DNA from: Paenibacillus sp.
Lineage (GTDB): Bacteria > Bacillota > Bacilli > Paenibacillales > YIM-B00363
Assembly (NCBI RefSeq): GCF_035645195.1
Contig: NZ_DASQNA010000019.1
Span: 1-55,094, forward strand
Direction: 5' to 3'
Length of the DNA: 55,094 nt
The translations under genes and the position numbers were made by a program. The notes beneath the pieces were generated by a model that was not told the origin of the DNA, searched no databases, and worked only from the letters and a program-made list of their open reading frames with translations. Positions within the stretch are counted from its first letter, which is position 1, and the number at the start of each line of letters is the position of its first letter. Shown one piece after another: positions 45,731-54,260 of the stretch.

Positions 45731-47187
45731 AAGCCATTATGCTCATGTTCGACACATTGAATAGACATATGCTTCCGCCTTACGGGTGCGATTGGGTGCA
45801 CGCCCCTAATTTCCAAAGGTTGGCGGAACGAACCGCTATATTCGATCGCGCGTACGTCGGCAGCATGCCCTGCATGCCGGCGCGGCGGGAAATCCATACG
45901 GGGCGTTACAACTTTTTGCATCGAAGCTGGGGGCCGTTGGAGCCTTTCGACGACTCCATGCCGGAGCTGCTGCGGAAGAACGGCGTATATACGCATCTCG
46001 TGACGGACCACCAGCATTATTGGGAGGACGGCGGAGGAACGTATCATACGCGATACAGCTCGTTCGAATTGGTTCGAGGCCAAGAAGGAGACCCGTGGAA
46101 AGCGGAAGTGGCGGAACCATCCCTGGAAAACGTAAAGTATATGAAGCTTATGCATCCGCTGGTGCGCCAGGACCAAATCAACCGGAAATACATTCGCGAG
46201 GAGCGGGATTTCCCTCAAGCGATCACCATGGAGAAGGGGATCGAATTTCTTCGGACGAACCACCGAGAGGATTCCTGGTTTCTTCAGATCGAGACGTTCG
46301 ATCCGCATGAACCGTTCTTCGCTCCGCAGCGATATAAAGATTTATATCCGCACAAGTACGACGGCAAACCATTCGATTGGCCGCCGTACGGTCCGGTGAA
46401 CGAATCGCAAGAAGAAATCGATCATGTGCGGTTCGAGTATGCGGCCTTGCTTAGCATGTGCGATCATTATCTCGGCAAGGTGCTTGACACCATGGACGAG
46501 CTCGACCTATGGAAGGACACGATGCTGATCGTCAATACGGACCATGGCTTTTTGCTCGGGGAACATGATTGGTGGGCGAAGTCGATTATGCCGTTCTACA
46601 ACGAGATCGCGCATATGCCGCTGTTCATTTGGGACCCTCGAAGCGGGATTCGGAACGAGCGCAGGCAAAGTCTCGTACAGACGATCGATTTGGCTCCAAC
46701 GCTCCTTCGCTATTTCGGACTAGAAGTCCCTCCGGATATGCAAGGGATAGATCTGAGGGAAACGATCGCGAATGATCGGGCGACGCGCGAGGCTGTCTTG
46801 TTCGGCATCCACGGAGGTCACGTCAACGTCACGGACGGGCGGTATGTGTATATGCGCGCGCCGGTCAGCAAAGACAACAAGCCGCTTTACAATTACACGC
46901 TTATGCCGACGCATATGAGGAGCAGATTTTCCGTGTCGGAACTGGAGGACATAAGTTTGGCGCAGCCGTTCTCGTTTACGAAAGGCGTCCAAACATTAAA
47001 AATCAATGCGACCTCATACAATCAATCCCATGACTTCGGCACGCTGTTGTTCGACGTCGAGGCGGATCCGCTTCAGCAGCATCCGTTGCAGGATTCTTCT
47101 GTAGAACAGCGAATGATCGGGCTTCTCAAGCAATTGATGGAGGAGAACGACGCTCCGCCCGAGCAATACGTTCGGTTAGGATTGTAG
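45727..47187 (+). CDS. Sulfatase, cytoplasmic, CMPAR-type active site (copy 2)
   Basis: A 486-aa type I sulfatase translationally coupled (ATGA) to the kinase gene. The active site is CMPAR with Cys49, again with Ala where most sulfatases have Ser. LMFDTLNRHMLPPYG carries a single metal-site Asp. NTDHGFLLGEHDWWAK and ETFDPHEPFFAP are further active-site segments. The order of these segments and their spacing match the sulfatase at 28791, so the two form a paralogous pair within one sulfatase subgroup. No signal peptide. A terminator follows. Confidence 0.9.
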   Translation: MKAIMLMFDTLNRHMLPPYGCDWVHAPNFQRLAERTAIFDRAYVGSMPCMPARREIHTGRYNFLHRSWGPLEPFDDSMPELLRKNGVYTHLVTDHQHYWEDGGGTYHTRYSSFELVRGQEGDPWKAEVAEPSLENVKYMKLMHPLVRQDQINRKYIREERDFPQAITMEKGIEFLRTNHREDSWFLQIETFDPHEPFFAPQRYKDLYPHKYDGKPFDWPPYGPVNESQEEIDHVRFEYAALLSMCDHYLGKVLDTMDELDLWKDTMLIVNTDHGFLLGEHDWWAKSIMPFYNEIAHMPLFIWDPRSGIRNERRQSLVQTIDLAPTLLRYFGLEVPPDMQGIDLRETIANDRATREAVLFGIHGGHVNVTDGRYVYMRAPVSKDNKPLYNYTLMPTHMRSRFSVSELEDISLAQPFSFTKGVQTLKINATSYNQSHDFGTLLFDVEADPLQQHPLQDSSVEQRMIGLLKQLMEENDAPPEQYVRLGL

Positions 47188-47204
47188 TATACGCGAACGA
47201 CAGG

Positions 47205-47233
47205 AAGCCGGATTCACGTGGAATCCGGCTTTT
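47205..47233 (+). terminator. Rho-independent terminator of the sulfatase/ABC/two-component operon
   Basis: AAGCCGGATTC (47205-47215) and GAATCCGGCTT (47221-47231), an 11-bp perfect stem with 5-base loop and a TTTT tail. It also separates this operon from the converging GH3 gene. Confidence 0.88.
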
Positions 47234-47248
47234 GTTCATTTCAACTTT

Positions 47249-49708
47249 TTAAAGGACGGATATTTTCGATGAGAATGCTTTCCGTTCCACAACCAGGCGT
47301 TCCCCGATGATTTCGAAAGAGCCGCGCAAACGGATATCTTGAGAGGAAGCGCCGATCAACACTTCCATGGCCCCAGGTTCCACCACTTGCTCCATATTCA
47401 GATCATGGAAGGCTAGCTGCCGCATGTCGACTTCGCACGTCACTTGTTTCGTCTGGCCTTTCTCTAGTGTCAATCTCGCAAACCCCGCAAGCTGTTTCAC
47501 AGGCCTTACGACACTGCTTACGCTGTCTCTAATGTAGATTTGGACGATTTCATCCCCGCGGCAAGAACCTACATTTTCGATTGTAAACGAAATGGTAACC
47601 GCTCCGTCGGATCGAACCTGATCGTCGAGCTTCAAATGGTCGTACTTAAACTGCGTGTAGCTTAAGCCATGTCCGAACGGGTATAGGGGAGTATTCTTAT
47701 CCATGTCGATATATTCCGCCCAAGTATCCAGATCGACGTAAAAAGGCAACCGGCTATGATACATTGGGATTTGTCCTTCGTCCTTGACAATGGTAACCGG
47801 CAGTTTCCCGCTCGGGTTGCATTTCCCCGTGAGAATGTTCGCAATCGCATGAGCGCCCGTTTGGGCAGGCAACCATGCGTATAGGAGAGCTTGGCTCTTC
47901 TCGTTAACCAGAGGCGTCGATAGCGGTCTGCCATCTACAATGACGGACACGACCGGCTTTCCTAGCTGGAATACGGCTTCCATCATCTCGAGTTGCGGCT
48001 TCTCGAGACCGATGTTGTGATTATCCTTATTTTCTCCCGCAGTCGCCGCCGGATGACGCATACTCTCCTTCCCGCCTAACACAGCGATCACGAGATCCGC
48101 TTGCCGCACGGCATGTAGAACCGCTTCGATTCCGCCGTCGATCGGTTTATTGATTTCGCAGCCCTTGGCGTACAGGATATTTTCCTTCCCGAAATGTTCC
48201 TCTAATACTTCCTTCACGGAATGACAACTCGGGTAGTATTTATCTACGAACTCCTCCGTAGACGAGTATTCCTTATTCGAAGAGGACGTGCTTCGCTTCA
48301 ACCCTTCGATGATCATCTGTTTTTGTTCCGGAGTAGGTTGATCATCAAACACAATGCCTCTTTGTTTCAACACGTCTTTATATTCTGAGATCATGACGGC
48401 ATAAGCGTTTTTGAGGAAATTGTCTTCTTCCGATCGGTCGAAATCGGCGCTGGTCGTATTCGTCGTGCCTACGGAGGAGTACCCTCCGAAGAAATTCGTT
48501 CTGTCATCGGATGTGGGCCCGATCAGCGCAATCTTTAACGGTTTGTCCAACGGAAGAATTCGGTTTTCATTCTTTACCAATACAATGGATTTCTCGGCGA
48601 TTTCCTTAGAAAGCTCTGCATTTTTCAAGTTGATAATTTCTTCTTCGAAATTTCCGATCTCGTATGGGTTTTCAAATAAGCCTAACGTAAATTTCGTCTC
48701 CAGAATACGCCTTACCGAACGATCGATATAGGCCTCATCCAGCTCGCCGCGTTCAACCGCCTCGACCAAATGTTTGTAGCAAACATTGTTCGGCTGCTCC
48801 ACGTCCACGCCTGCTTGAAGAGCTAAAATGGCGGCTTCTTTCGGATCCTTCGCCACTCGATACCGCGCATGGGCGTGACTGATGACGCCATAGTCCGCCA
48901 CCACCAGCCCATTAAAGCCTAATTTATCCCTAAGGATATCGGTAAGCAACCATTTGGACGTGGACACGGCTTGATCGTTCAGGATGCCATAACTATTCAT
49001 GACGGCCATAGCGCCGGCTTCGTGAATCACGGCTTCGAACGGGAAACAATAGGTGTCGAGCAATTTCCTCTCGGCGATTTGCTGTTCACCGCCGTTCCTT
49101 CCGCCTTCGGCATTCCCGTAGCCTACGAAGTGCTTTACTCCAGCCATCACTTCGCGATCGCCTTGAACCCCTTTGGTGAAAGCTACGCCCATACGAGCGA
49201 CTAAATAAGGGTCTTCCCCGTACGTTTCTCCGACTCGTCCCCATCTCGGATCTCTTGCTAAGTCCACCAGCGGGGAGTGTACAGCCCGGATCCCGTAAGC
49301 CATAAGTTGTTTTCTAACGACTTCACCCATCTTCTGCGCCAGTTCCGGCTCCCACGTCGCCGCAACATTGATGGATTGAGGGAACGTCGTGGCCCCCGGA
49401 ATTTGAGCGCCGGCAATCCCCTCGTTGTGTACGAGCGCTGGGATGCCTAATCTCGTTTCCTCGACCAGGAATTGCTGCAATCTTCTGAGGGTAGCCCTGT
49501 CTTTTACGTTATTGCCCGTCAAAGAACTGTTTAAATAACTTAAGGTACCGATGCCCTCCGCCAGGTTTTTTTTGAATGTTTCCATGTTATCCGCTGCGCC
49601 CATGAGGATGGAACAGGTTAACTGGGCAACTTTCTCTTCCAACGTCATTCGTCCCAGCAAGTCATCGATTCGTTCTTGGACGGGCTTGCCGGCATCCTTG
49701 TAAATCAC
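47249..49708 (-). CDS. GH3 family glycosidase (beta-glucosidase/beta-xylosidase type)
   Basis: An 819-aa family 3 glycoside hydrolase, a retaining exo-beta-glycosidase. The GTG at 49708 has AAGGAGGG about eight bases upstream. The N-terminal barrel shows LARDPRWGRVGETYGEDPYL (about 150-169), VKHFVGYG and the nucleophile Asp272 in GLVVADYG. The second alpha/beta domain (about 390-650) and a fibronectin III-like C-terminal domain (about 700-790) complete the usual three-domain plan. There is no signal peptide, so it cleaves imported oligosaccharides in the cytoplasm. Substrate (glucose, xylose or N-acetylglucosamine) is undetermined; the xylonate genes nearby make xylose attractive but not proven. 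Confidence 0.92.
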   Translation of the reverse strand: MIYKDAGKPVQERIDDLLGRMTLEEKVAQLTCSILMGAADNMETFKKNLAEGIGTLSYLNSSLTGNNVKDRATLRRLQQFLVEETRLGIPALVHNEGIAGAQIPGATTFPQSINVAATWEPELAQKMGEVVRKQLMAYGIRAVHSPLVDLARDPRWGRVGETYGEDPYLVARMGVAFTKGVQGDREVMAGVKHFVGYGNAEGGRNGGEQQIAERKLLDTYCFPFEAVIHEAGAMAVMNSYGILNDQAVSTSKWLLTDILRDKLGFNGLVVADYGVISHAHARYRVAKDPKEAAILALQAGVDVEQPNNVCYKHLVEAVERGELDEAYIDRSVRRILETKFTLGLFENPYEIGNFEEEIINLKNAELSKEIAEKSIVLVKNENRILPLDKPLKIALIGPTSDDRTNFFGGYSSVGTTNTTSADFDRSEEDNFLKNAYAVMISEYKDVLKQRGIVFDDQPTPEQKQMIIEGLKRSTSSSNKEYSSTEEFVDKYYPSCHSVKEVLEEHFGKENILYAKGCEINKPIDGGIEAVLHAVRQADLVIAVLGGKESMRHPAATAGENKDNHNIGLEKPQLEMMEAVFQLGKPVVSVIVDGRPLSTPLVNEKSQALLYAWLPAQTGAHAIANILTGKCNPSGKLPVTIVKDEGQIPMYHSRLPFYVDLDTWAEYIDMDKNTPLYPFGHGLSYTQFKYDHLKLDDQVRSDGAVTISFTIENVGSCRGDEIVQIYIRDSVSSVVRPVKQLAGFARLTLEKGQTKQVTCEVDMRQLAFHDLNMEQVVEPGAMEVLIGASSQDIRLRGSFEIIGERLVVERKAFSSKISVL

Positions 49709-49735
49709 TGTAAGAGCCCTCCTTGAATGTAAACT

Positions 49736-49763
49736 ATCTTATGAGACATTGTAGCAATACCAA
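49736..49763 (-). promoter_or_regulatory. Putative promoter of the GH3 gene
   Basis: On the minus strand TTGGTA (49763-49758) and TAAGAT (49741-49736) are separated by 16 bp, about 28 bp before the GTG start. A plausible sigma-A promoter. Confidence 0.45.
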
Positions 49764-49771
49764 ATAAAAAC

Positions 49772-49821
49772 ACTTATACTATTGTTGTTTTTCTGGATCG
49801 AATGTTGTTTACTTATCCTAT
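49772..49821. promoter_or_regulatory. Repeated sites in the GH3/AraC divergent region
   Basis: TGTTGTTT occurs at 49783-49790 and 49803-49810, exactly 20 bp apart. The flanking ACTTATnCTAT occurs at 49772-49782 and 49811-49821. Such same-face repeats between divergent genes suit a regulator of the AraC type, probably the one encoded at 49863. Confidence 0.45.
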
Positions 49822-49862
49822 AAGCTATGTAATCATGTTTCTTTCGCCGGGGGAATGAATGA

Positions 49863-50582
49863 ATGAGCGACGCCCAAGTCTTGCAAAGCCTCTCGGTTCG
49901 CTCCGAGTATGAGGCAGATTTTCCGGAAAAAAGCGCGAATCTGAAGCTGCTTTGGAAGGAGGCTCTGTTATCAGGCAACATGAATATGATTCATCAAGTC
50001 GCTTCTCAGGCCAAACATATTAAAGATATTGGAATCCTCATAGAGGAAGATTTGAATATAACAAAGCTGTATATCGCTTCGACCATCCCCACAATTGTTG
50101 ACACGTCGATCCTCAATGGACTGCCCAAAGACGTGGCGGAAACGTACAAAAAGAATTATTATTTACAAATTGGAGCCTGCAACAGCAAGGAAGAATTGAT
50201 TCGGCTTCACTTCCGGTTTGTTGAAAATCTTATGAAAGCGACCACCCAATATTCCGTCAAACGGTATTCGCCGATTGTGAAGATCGCCATCGAATATATT
50301 CATAACAACAAGTTCCGTAAGATCTACCCGAAAGACGTTTCCCGAGCCGTCAAGGTGAATCGAAGTTACCTCTCCAAAATATTCAGCGAACAAGTAGGCA
50401 GGACGATCACGGATTATATCCATCGGACGAAAATGGAGCTGGCCATCGAACTGATGCAAAGCAATTTGTATCGTTATAATGAAATCGCCGAGATGTTAGG
50501 GTATTCAAGTTACCCTTATTTCAGTAAAGTGTTTAAGAAGATGTACTCCAAGCCTCCGCATGCGTACATGGAACAATTGTAA
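49863..50582 (+). CDS. AraC-family transcriptional regulator (small)
   Basis: A 239-aa protein. The ATG at 49863 lies about nine bases after GGGGGA; nearby ATGs at 49855 and 49859 are in other frames. The C-terminal AraC domain (about 135-237) contains IHNNKFRKIYPKDVSRAVKVNRSYLSKIF and MLGYSSYPYFSKVFKKMYSKPP. The N-terminal 130 residues match no cupin or receiver pattern I recognise. It is divergent from the GH3 gene and is the likely regulator of it. Confidence 0.85.
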   Translation: MSDAQVLQSLSVRSEYEADFPEKSANLKLLWKEALLSGNMNMIHQVASQAKHIKDIGILIEEDLNITKLYIASTIPTIVDTSILNGLPKDVAETYKKNYYLQIGACNSKEELIRLHFRFVENLMKATTQYSVKRYSPIVKIAIEYIHNNKFRKIYPKDVSRAVKVNRSYLSKIFSEQVGRTITDYIHRTKMELAIELMQSNLYRYNEIAEMLGYSSYPYFSKVFKKMYSKPPHAYMEQL

Positions 50583-50631
50583 AAAAAGGAATCGTCGGAA
50601 ATAGGTTCGTTCGCTTCGTTCATGCTGAATA

Positions 50632-50668
50632 AAAGCTCACGGCGCATTTTTTCGCAGCGGGCTTTTTA
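50632..50668 (+). terminator. Probable terminator after the small AraC gene
   Basis: AAAAGCTCACGGCG and CGCAGCGGGCTTTTT can form an imperfect stem ending in five T. Confidence 0.5.
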
Positions 50669-50678
50669 TCGCGTTGAC

Positions 50679-50722
50679 GCTTACACATCGGAAAGGAAAC
50701 GTTTAAAAAGTCGTGTAAGCGC
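50679..50722. promoter_or_regulatory. Inverted repeat before the third two-component system
   Basis: CGCTTACAC (50679-50687) and GTGTAAGCG (50714-50722) are perfect 9-bp arms with a 26-bp spacer that itself holds AAACGTTT. It lies about 150 bp before the kinase gene. A regulator site is possible; no reliable -35/-10 pair was found nearby. Confidence 0.4.
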
Positions 50723-50872
50723 TATATAAGTAGTCGGCATGCCGCAAGCGATTGAAAGCCGCGGATTGTACAATGGATAAAGAGCTGTGCTGGCTGTGTC
50801 GTATTTTGGTAAGGTTATATGCGACGCAGTTGTGTATGATGGGACTGAGCAAATGTTACGGGAGTTGAAGGG

Positions 50873-52627
50873 ATGAACGCACGCGCATGGCAATGGGCAA
50901 CGCTTTCCTTGCGAATCAAATTAGTATTCATCGTTCTTGTTATCACACTTCCGCTCATTGGAATGTTGATCTATAACAATTTTTATTCCATACATGTCGT
51001 TCGTAAACAGGTGGCGGATTCCTACCAAAATTCGCTTGGCCTCTATATGAACTTGATCGACGCAGGATTGAACGATGCAAGTTCATACATGAACACGCTT
51101 GCCAATGGCTATGATTTGGTTTCGCTGAACCAAGTGAGTAAGGAAGAAGACTATCAGATGGCCAAAGTGTATTTATTCAACAAGCTGTCCAAAGATCTTG
51201 CTTTGCATAGTACAGTAAGCTCGCTTTTTGTATACCATGCGGAGAAGCATGATTATTTCGACGTGTTTCATACGCGAAGGTATTCCTTCGAGGAGAGGGA
51301 GAATGTTCAACGCTACGTCATTGATTTGATTAGGGAATCGCGGTTCCCTAAGGTGATCCCGGAGGAGAGATGGCAGTACCATCGAATCGGGGAGCATTAC
51401 TACCTCATCGATCTCGTCTCGGCAAGCGACACGTACCTGGGCGCATGGGTCAGAGCCGATGAGTTGATCGGACCCTTGCGGTCGATGGAGATCGGGAAGG
51501 GTGGCGGGATTATACTCGCGAGCGACGAGGGTGAACCTATCATGGATTCCCCTCTAGCGCTAGAGAGCATCGACCTGCGCGAGGGTCGGAATGAATATTA
51601 TTTGTCCGGAGCGGATGAAAAATATTTGATTGTCGCAACGCCTTCCCGCAGAGGGAATGTTAACCTTCTCGCGCTCATTCCGGACCAGCATATTTTGGCG
51701 AATCTTCCGTATCTCCAGCGTATTATTTGGTTTATCACGATCGGTGCGCTAGTCGTTATTCCTGCAGGGTTTTATTTTATGAGAAAGGCGTTTTTGAATC
51801 CACTGGGTCGGGTCGTATACGCCATGCGAAGGGTTCGCGGCGGGGAATGGAGCAGACGGGTCGACCTGACGAAGTCCTCAGAGGAGTTTACGATACTTGC
51901 CGAATCGTTCAATTCGATGATGGACGAGATTGAACGGCTCCGCGTCAACGTGTTTGAAGAGCAGTTGAATAAGCAAAGGGAAGAGCTGCAACGGCTCCAA
52001 CTGCAGGTGAATCCGCATTTCTTTCTCAACTCCCTTAACATTGTGTACAATTTAGCGAAGGTTGGAAACTTCGAACTCATTATGCAAATGACGATGGCGT
52101 TGATTCGCCATTTCCGATTTTTATTCCGCAGCAACACTTCGTTCATGAAGCTTAGGGAAGAGATTGAACATACTCGGAATTATTTGAATATCCAGTCGCT
52201 GCGTTTTCCCGGACAGCTCACCTGGAACGTCGAAGCCCCCGAATATTTAACGGACGTGCCGGTTCCTCCGTTAATTATTCAATCGTTCGTCGAAAATTCG
52301 ATTAAGCATGGGTTTACTATGGAGCATCCGATTCATATCCATGTGAAGGTCGGTTTCGAAGACGAGGAGGAAGGGGCGAACATAAAAATTAGAATCGCGG
52401 ATACGGGTCAAGGCTTCCACGAGGCGGTGCTTGAGGAGTTGCAGGCCGGTAACAGCGTGGAGAACGGAAGCGGGGAACGGACCGGGATCTGGAACGTGCA
52501 GCGGCGATTGCGCCTTTTATATGAGGATGACGTGAGCATTGTATTTTATAATGATAAGCTTACGGGAGGAGCGGTTGTGGAAATGATCCTTCCTACGAAT
52601 CCGGAATTGGAGGAGGAATCGCTATGA
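50873..52627 (+). CDS. Sensor histidine kinase, YesM type
   Basis: A 584-aa kinase with ATG at 50873 (upstream GGGAGTTGAAGGG). Helices at about 13-35 (LRIKLVFIVLVITLPLIGMLIY) and about 285-305 (IIWFITIGALVVIPAGFYFM) flank the sensing domain. The phosphoacceptor motif reads VNPHFFLNSLN with His382, slightly unusual for the expected HFLYN. The ATPase domain has VENSIKHGF, IADTGQGF and a short glycine loop GERTGIWNVQRRL. The stop overlaps the regulator start by 4 bp. Confidence 0.92.
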   Translation: MNARAWQWATLSLRIKLVFIVLVITLPLIGMLIYNNFYSIHVVRKQVADSYQNSLGLYMNLIDAGLNDASSYMNTLANGYDLVSLNQVSKEEDYQMAKVYLFNKLSKDLALHSTVSSLFVYHAEKHDYFDVFHTRRYSFEERENVQRYVIDLIRESRFPKVIPEERWQYHRIGEHYYLIDLVSASDTYLGAWVRADELIGPLRSMEIGKGGGIILASDEGEPIMDSPLALESIDLREGRNEYYLSGADEKYLIVATPSRRGNVNLLALIPDQHILANLPYLQRIIWFITIGALVVIPAGFYFMRKAFLNPLGRVVYAMRRVRGGEWSRRVDLTKSSEEFTILAESFNSMMDEIERLRVNVFEEQLNKQREELQRLQLQVNPHFFLNSLNIVYNLAKVGNFELIMQMTMALIRHFRFLFRSNTSFMKLREEIEHTRNYLNIQSLRFPGQLTWNVEAPEYLTDVPVPPLIIQSFVENSIKHGFTMEHPIHIHVKVGFEDEEEGANIKIRIADTGQGFHEAVLEELQAGNSVENGSGERTGIWNVQRRLRLLYEDDVSIVFYNDKLTGGAVVEMILPTNPELEEESL

Positions 52628-54231
52628 GTTACCATTTACTGCTGGTGGATGATGAAATTCATGCGATTGAAGGCGTGAAAGCCGACCTCGACTTGGACGA
52701 GCTCTGCATTTCCCGATTGTTCACGGCTTATAACAATAAACAAGCGAGAGAGATTTTCGAGTTGGAAGCCGTCGATATCTTGCTTTGCGACATTGAAATG
52801 CCGAACGGCAGCGGCCTAGAACTGTTGTCGTGGGTACGGGAGCATCACCCGAATACGGCGACCATCTTTCTGACAAGCCATGCCGACTTTAAGTATGCGA
52901 AGGAAGCGCTGAAGCTGGGTAGTCTCGATTATTTGCTAAAGCCCGTGCTTGCCGAAGATCTGGCGAAAGCCATTCGAAGAGCGCAAAGCGTGATCGAGCA
53001 GAACAGCGAAAATACAAGGAATAGCCAGTCCCATCAATTATGGATGAACCACCATTCCTTGATCATCGAGAGGTTTTGGCTTGATTTGATCAATCATACG
53101 ATCCCGAGCAACCAGTCGGCGATCTACGAGCAGATCGAGCGGAAAAATCTTCCGATTACGGAGAACGACTTGTTTCTCCCTGTCCTCATTTCGGTGCAAC
53201 GATGGAACAAGGATTTAAAGCGGAGAGACGAAAGGATTTTGGAATATGCGTTAAAAAATACGGCGGAAGAAGTGCTGTTTTCCGCCAACATGAAAGGCAT
53301 GTGCTTCTATCTGACTCGCGGAAAGCTGCTAGGGGTATTCTCTGCGCTCAGTTATGAGCACGACGGGGGCGTTGAGGGACTGTACGAAGCTGGCCGGAAG
53401 TATGTGGAGTTTTGCAGTCAGCATTTCTACTGTAATTTGTCTTGTTATATCGGAAGGCCTGTAACGGCCGTTGCCATGGCGGACATGGTGGCGGGCCTCA
53501 GAGAGAAAGACCGAAATAACGTGGCTCGCGTAAACCAGGTGTTTCCGTTCAGCGAAGCGGGAAAGACGGAGCAGCCGATTGCGCTTCCTGAGCTTACTGT
53601 TTGGTCTTCCTTATTGAAAAATGGCAAGAAGGAAGATGTTATTGGAGAAGTCGAGAAATATCTCGAACAGCTGGTAACGAGCCATGAGCTCGACGCCAAG
53701 ACGCTTCGGCAATTTGATCAGGATTTTATGCAGGCGTTGTACTCCTTCCTGAATTCTGAGGGCATCCAAGCGCATCGCTTGTTCGGGGATGACGAGTCCT
53801 TACGATTATCGGAATACGCGGGACGTTCTGTAATGGATATGAAGCACTGGATTCATCACGCTCTCAATAAGGCTGTGAAGCAATCGGAAGCGGCGAAGGA
53901 CACCGGTAATGTGATTGAATTCGTTAAGCACTATATTGCTAGCAACATTGACGAAGATCTGTCTCGAGAATTGATTGCGGAACAAGTTTTCCTCAATCCG
54001 GATTATTTGTCGAGAATTTTTAAGAAGGAAACGAACTATTCGATTTCCGAATATATCCTGTTGGAACGCATACGACTCGCGAAAGAGCTGCTGTCCCAAA
54101 CGAATATCCCCGTCAGCGCGGTGGCGGTTTCTGTGGGGTATGGCAACTTTCCGCACTTCACTAGAATATTTAAAAAGTATGCGGGAGTAGGGCCTTCGGA
54201 GTATAGAAATCAATTCGGGGATCTTCGGTAA
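52624..54231 (+). CDS. Response regulator with AraC-type domain, YesN type
   Basis: A 535-aa regulator. The receiver domain has Asp9/Asp10, phosphoacceptor Asp56 (LLCDIEMP) and Lys106 (LLKPVLAE). The long middle region of about 300 residues matches the size of YesN-type proteins. The AraC domain (about 430-532) has VKHYIASNIDEDLSRELIAEQVF and PHFTRIFKKYAGVGPSEYR. Coupled to the kinase by ATGA-type overlap and followed after 29 bp by a binding lipoprotein, which suggests that this pair controls another importer beyond the window. Confidence 0.93.
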   Translation: MSYHLLLVDDEIHAIEGVKADLDLDELCISRLFTAYNNKQAREIFELEAVDILLCDIEMPNGSGLELLSWVREHHPNTATIFLTSHADFKYAKEALKLGSLDYLLKPVLAEDLAKAIRRAQSVIEQNSENTRNSQSHQLWMNHHSLIIERFWLDLINHTIPSNQSAIYEQIERKNLPITENDLFLPVLISVQRWNKDLKRRDERILEYALKNTAEEVLFSANMKGMCFYLTRGKLLGVFSALSYEHDGGVEGLYEAGRKYVEFCSQHFYCNLSCYIGRPVTAVAMADMVAGLREKDRNNVARVNQVFPFSEAGKTEQPIALPELTVWSSLLKNGKKEDVIGEVEKYLEQLVTSHELDAKTLRQFDQDFMQALYSFLNSEGIQAHRLFGDDESLRLSEYAGRSVMDMKHWIHHALNKAVKQSEAAKDTGNVIEFVKHYIASNIDEDLSRELIAEQVFLNPDYLSRIFKKETNYSISEYILLERIRLAKELLSQTNIPVSAVAVSVGYGNFPHFTRIFKKYAGVGPSEYRNQFGDLR

Positions 54232-54260
54232 CATCATTTTTTTCCGAAGGGGGCAGGACG

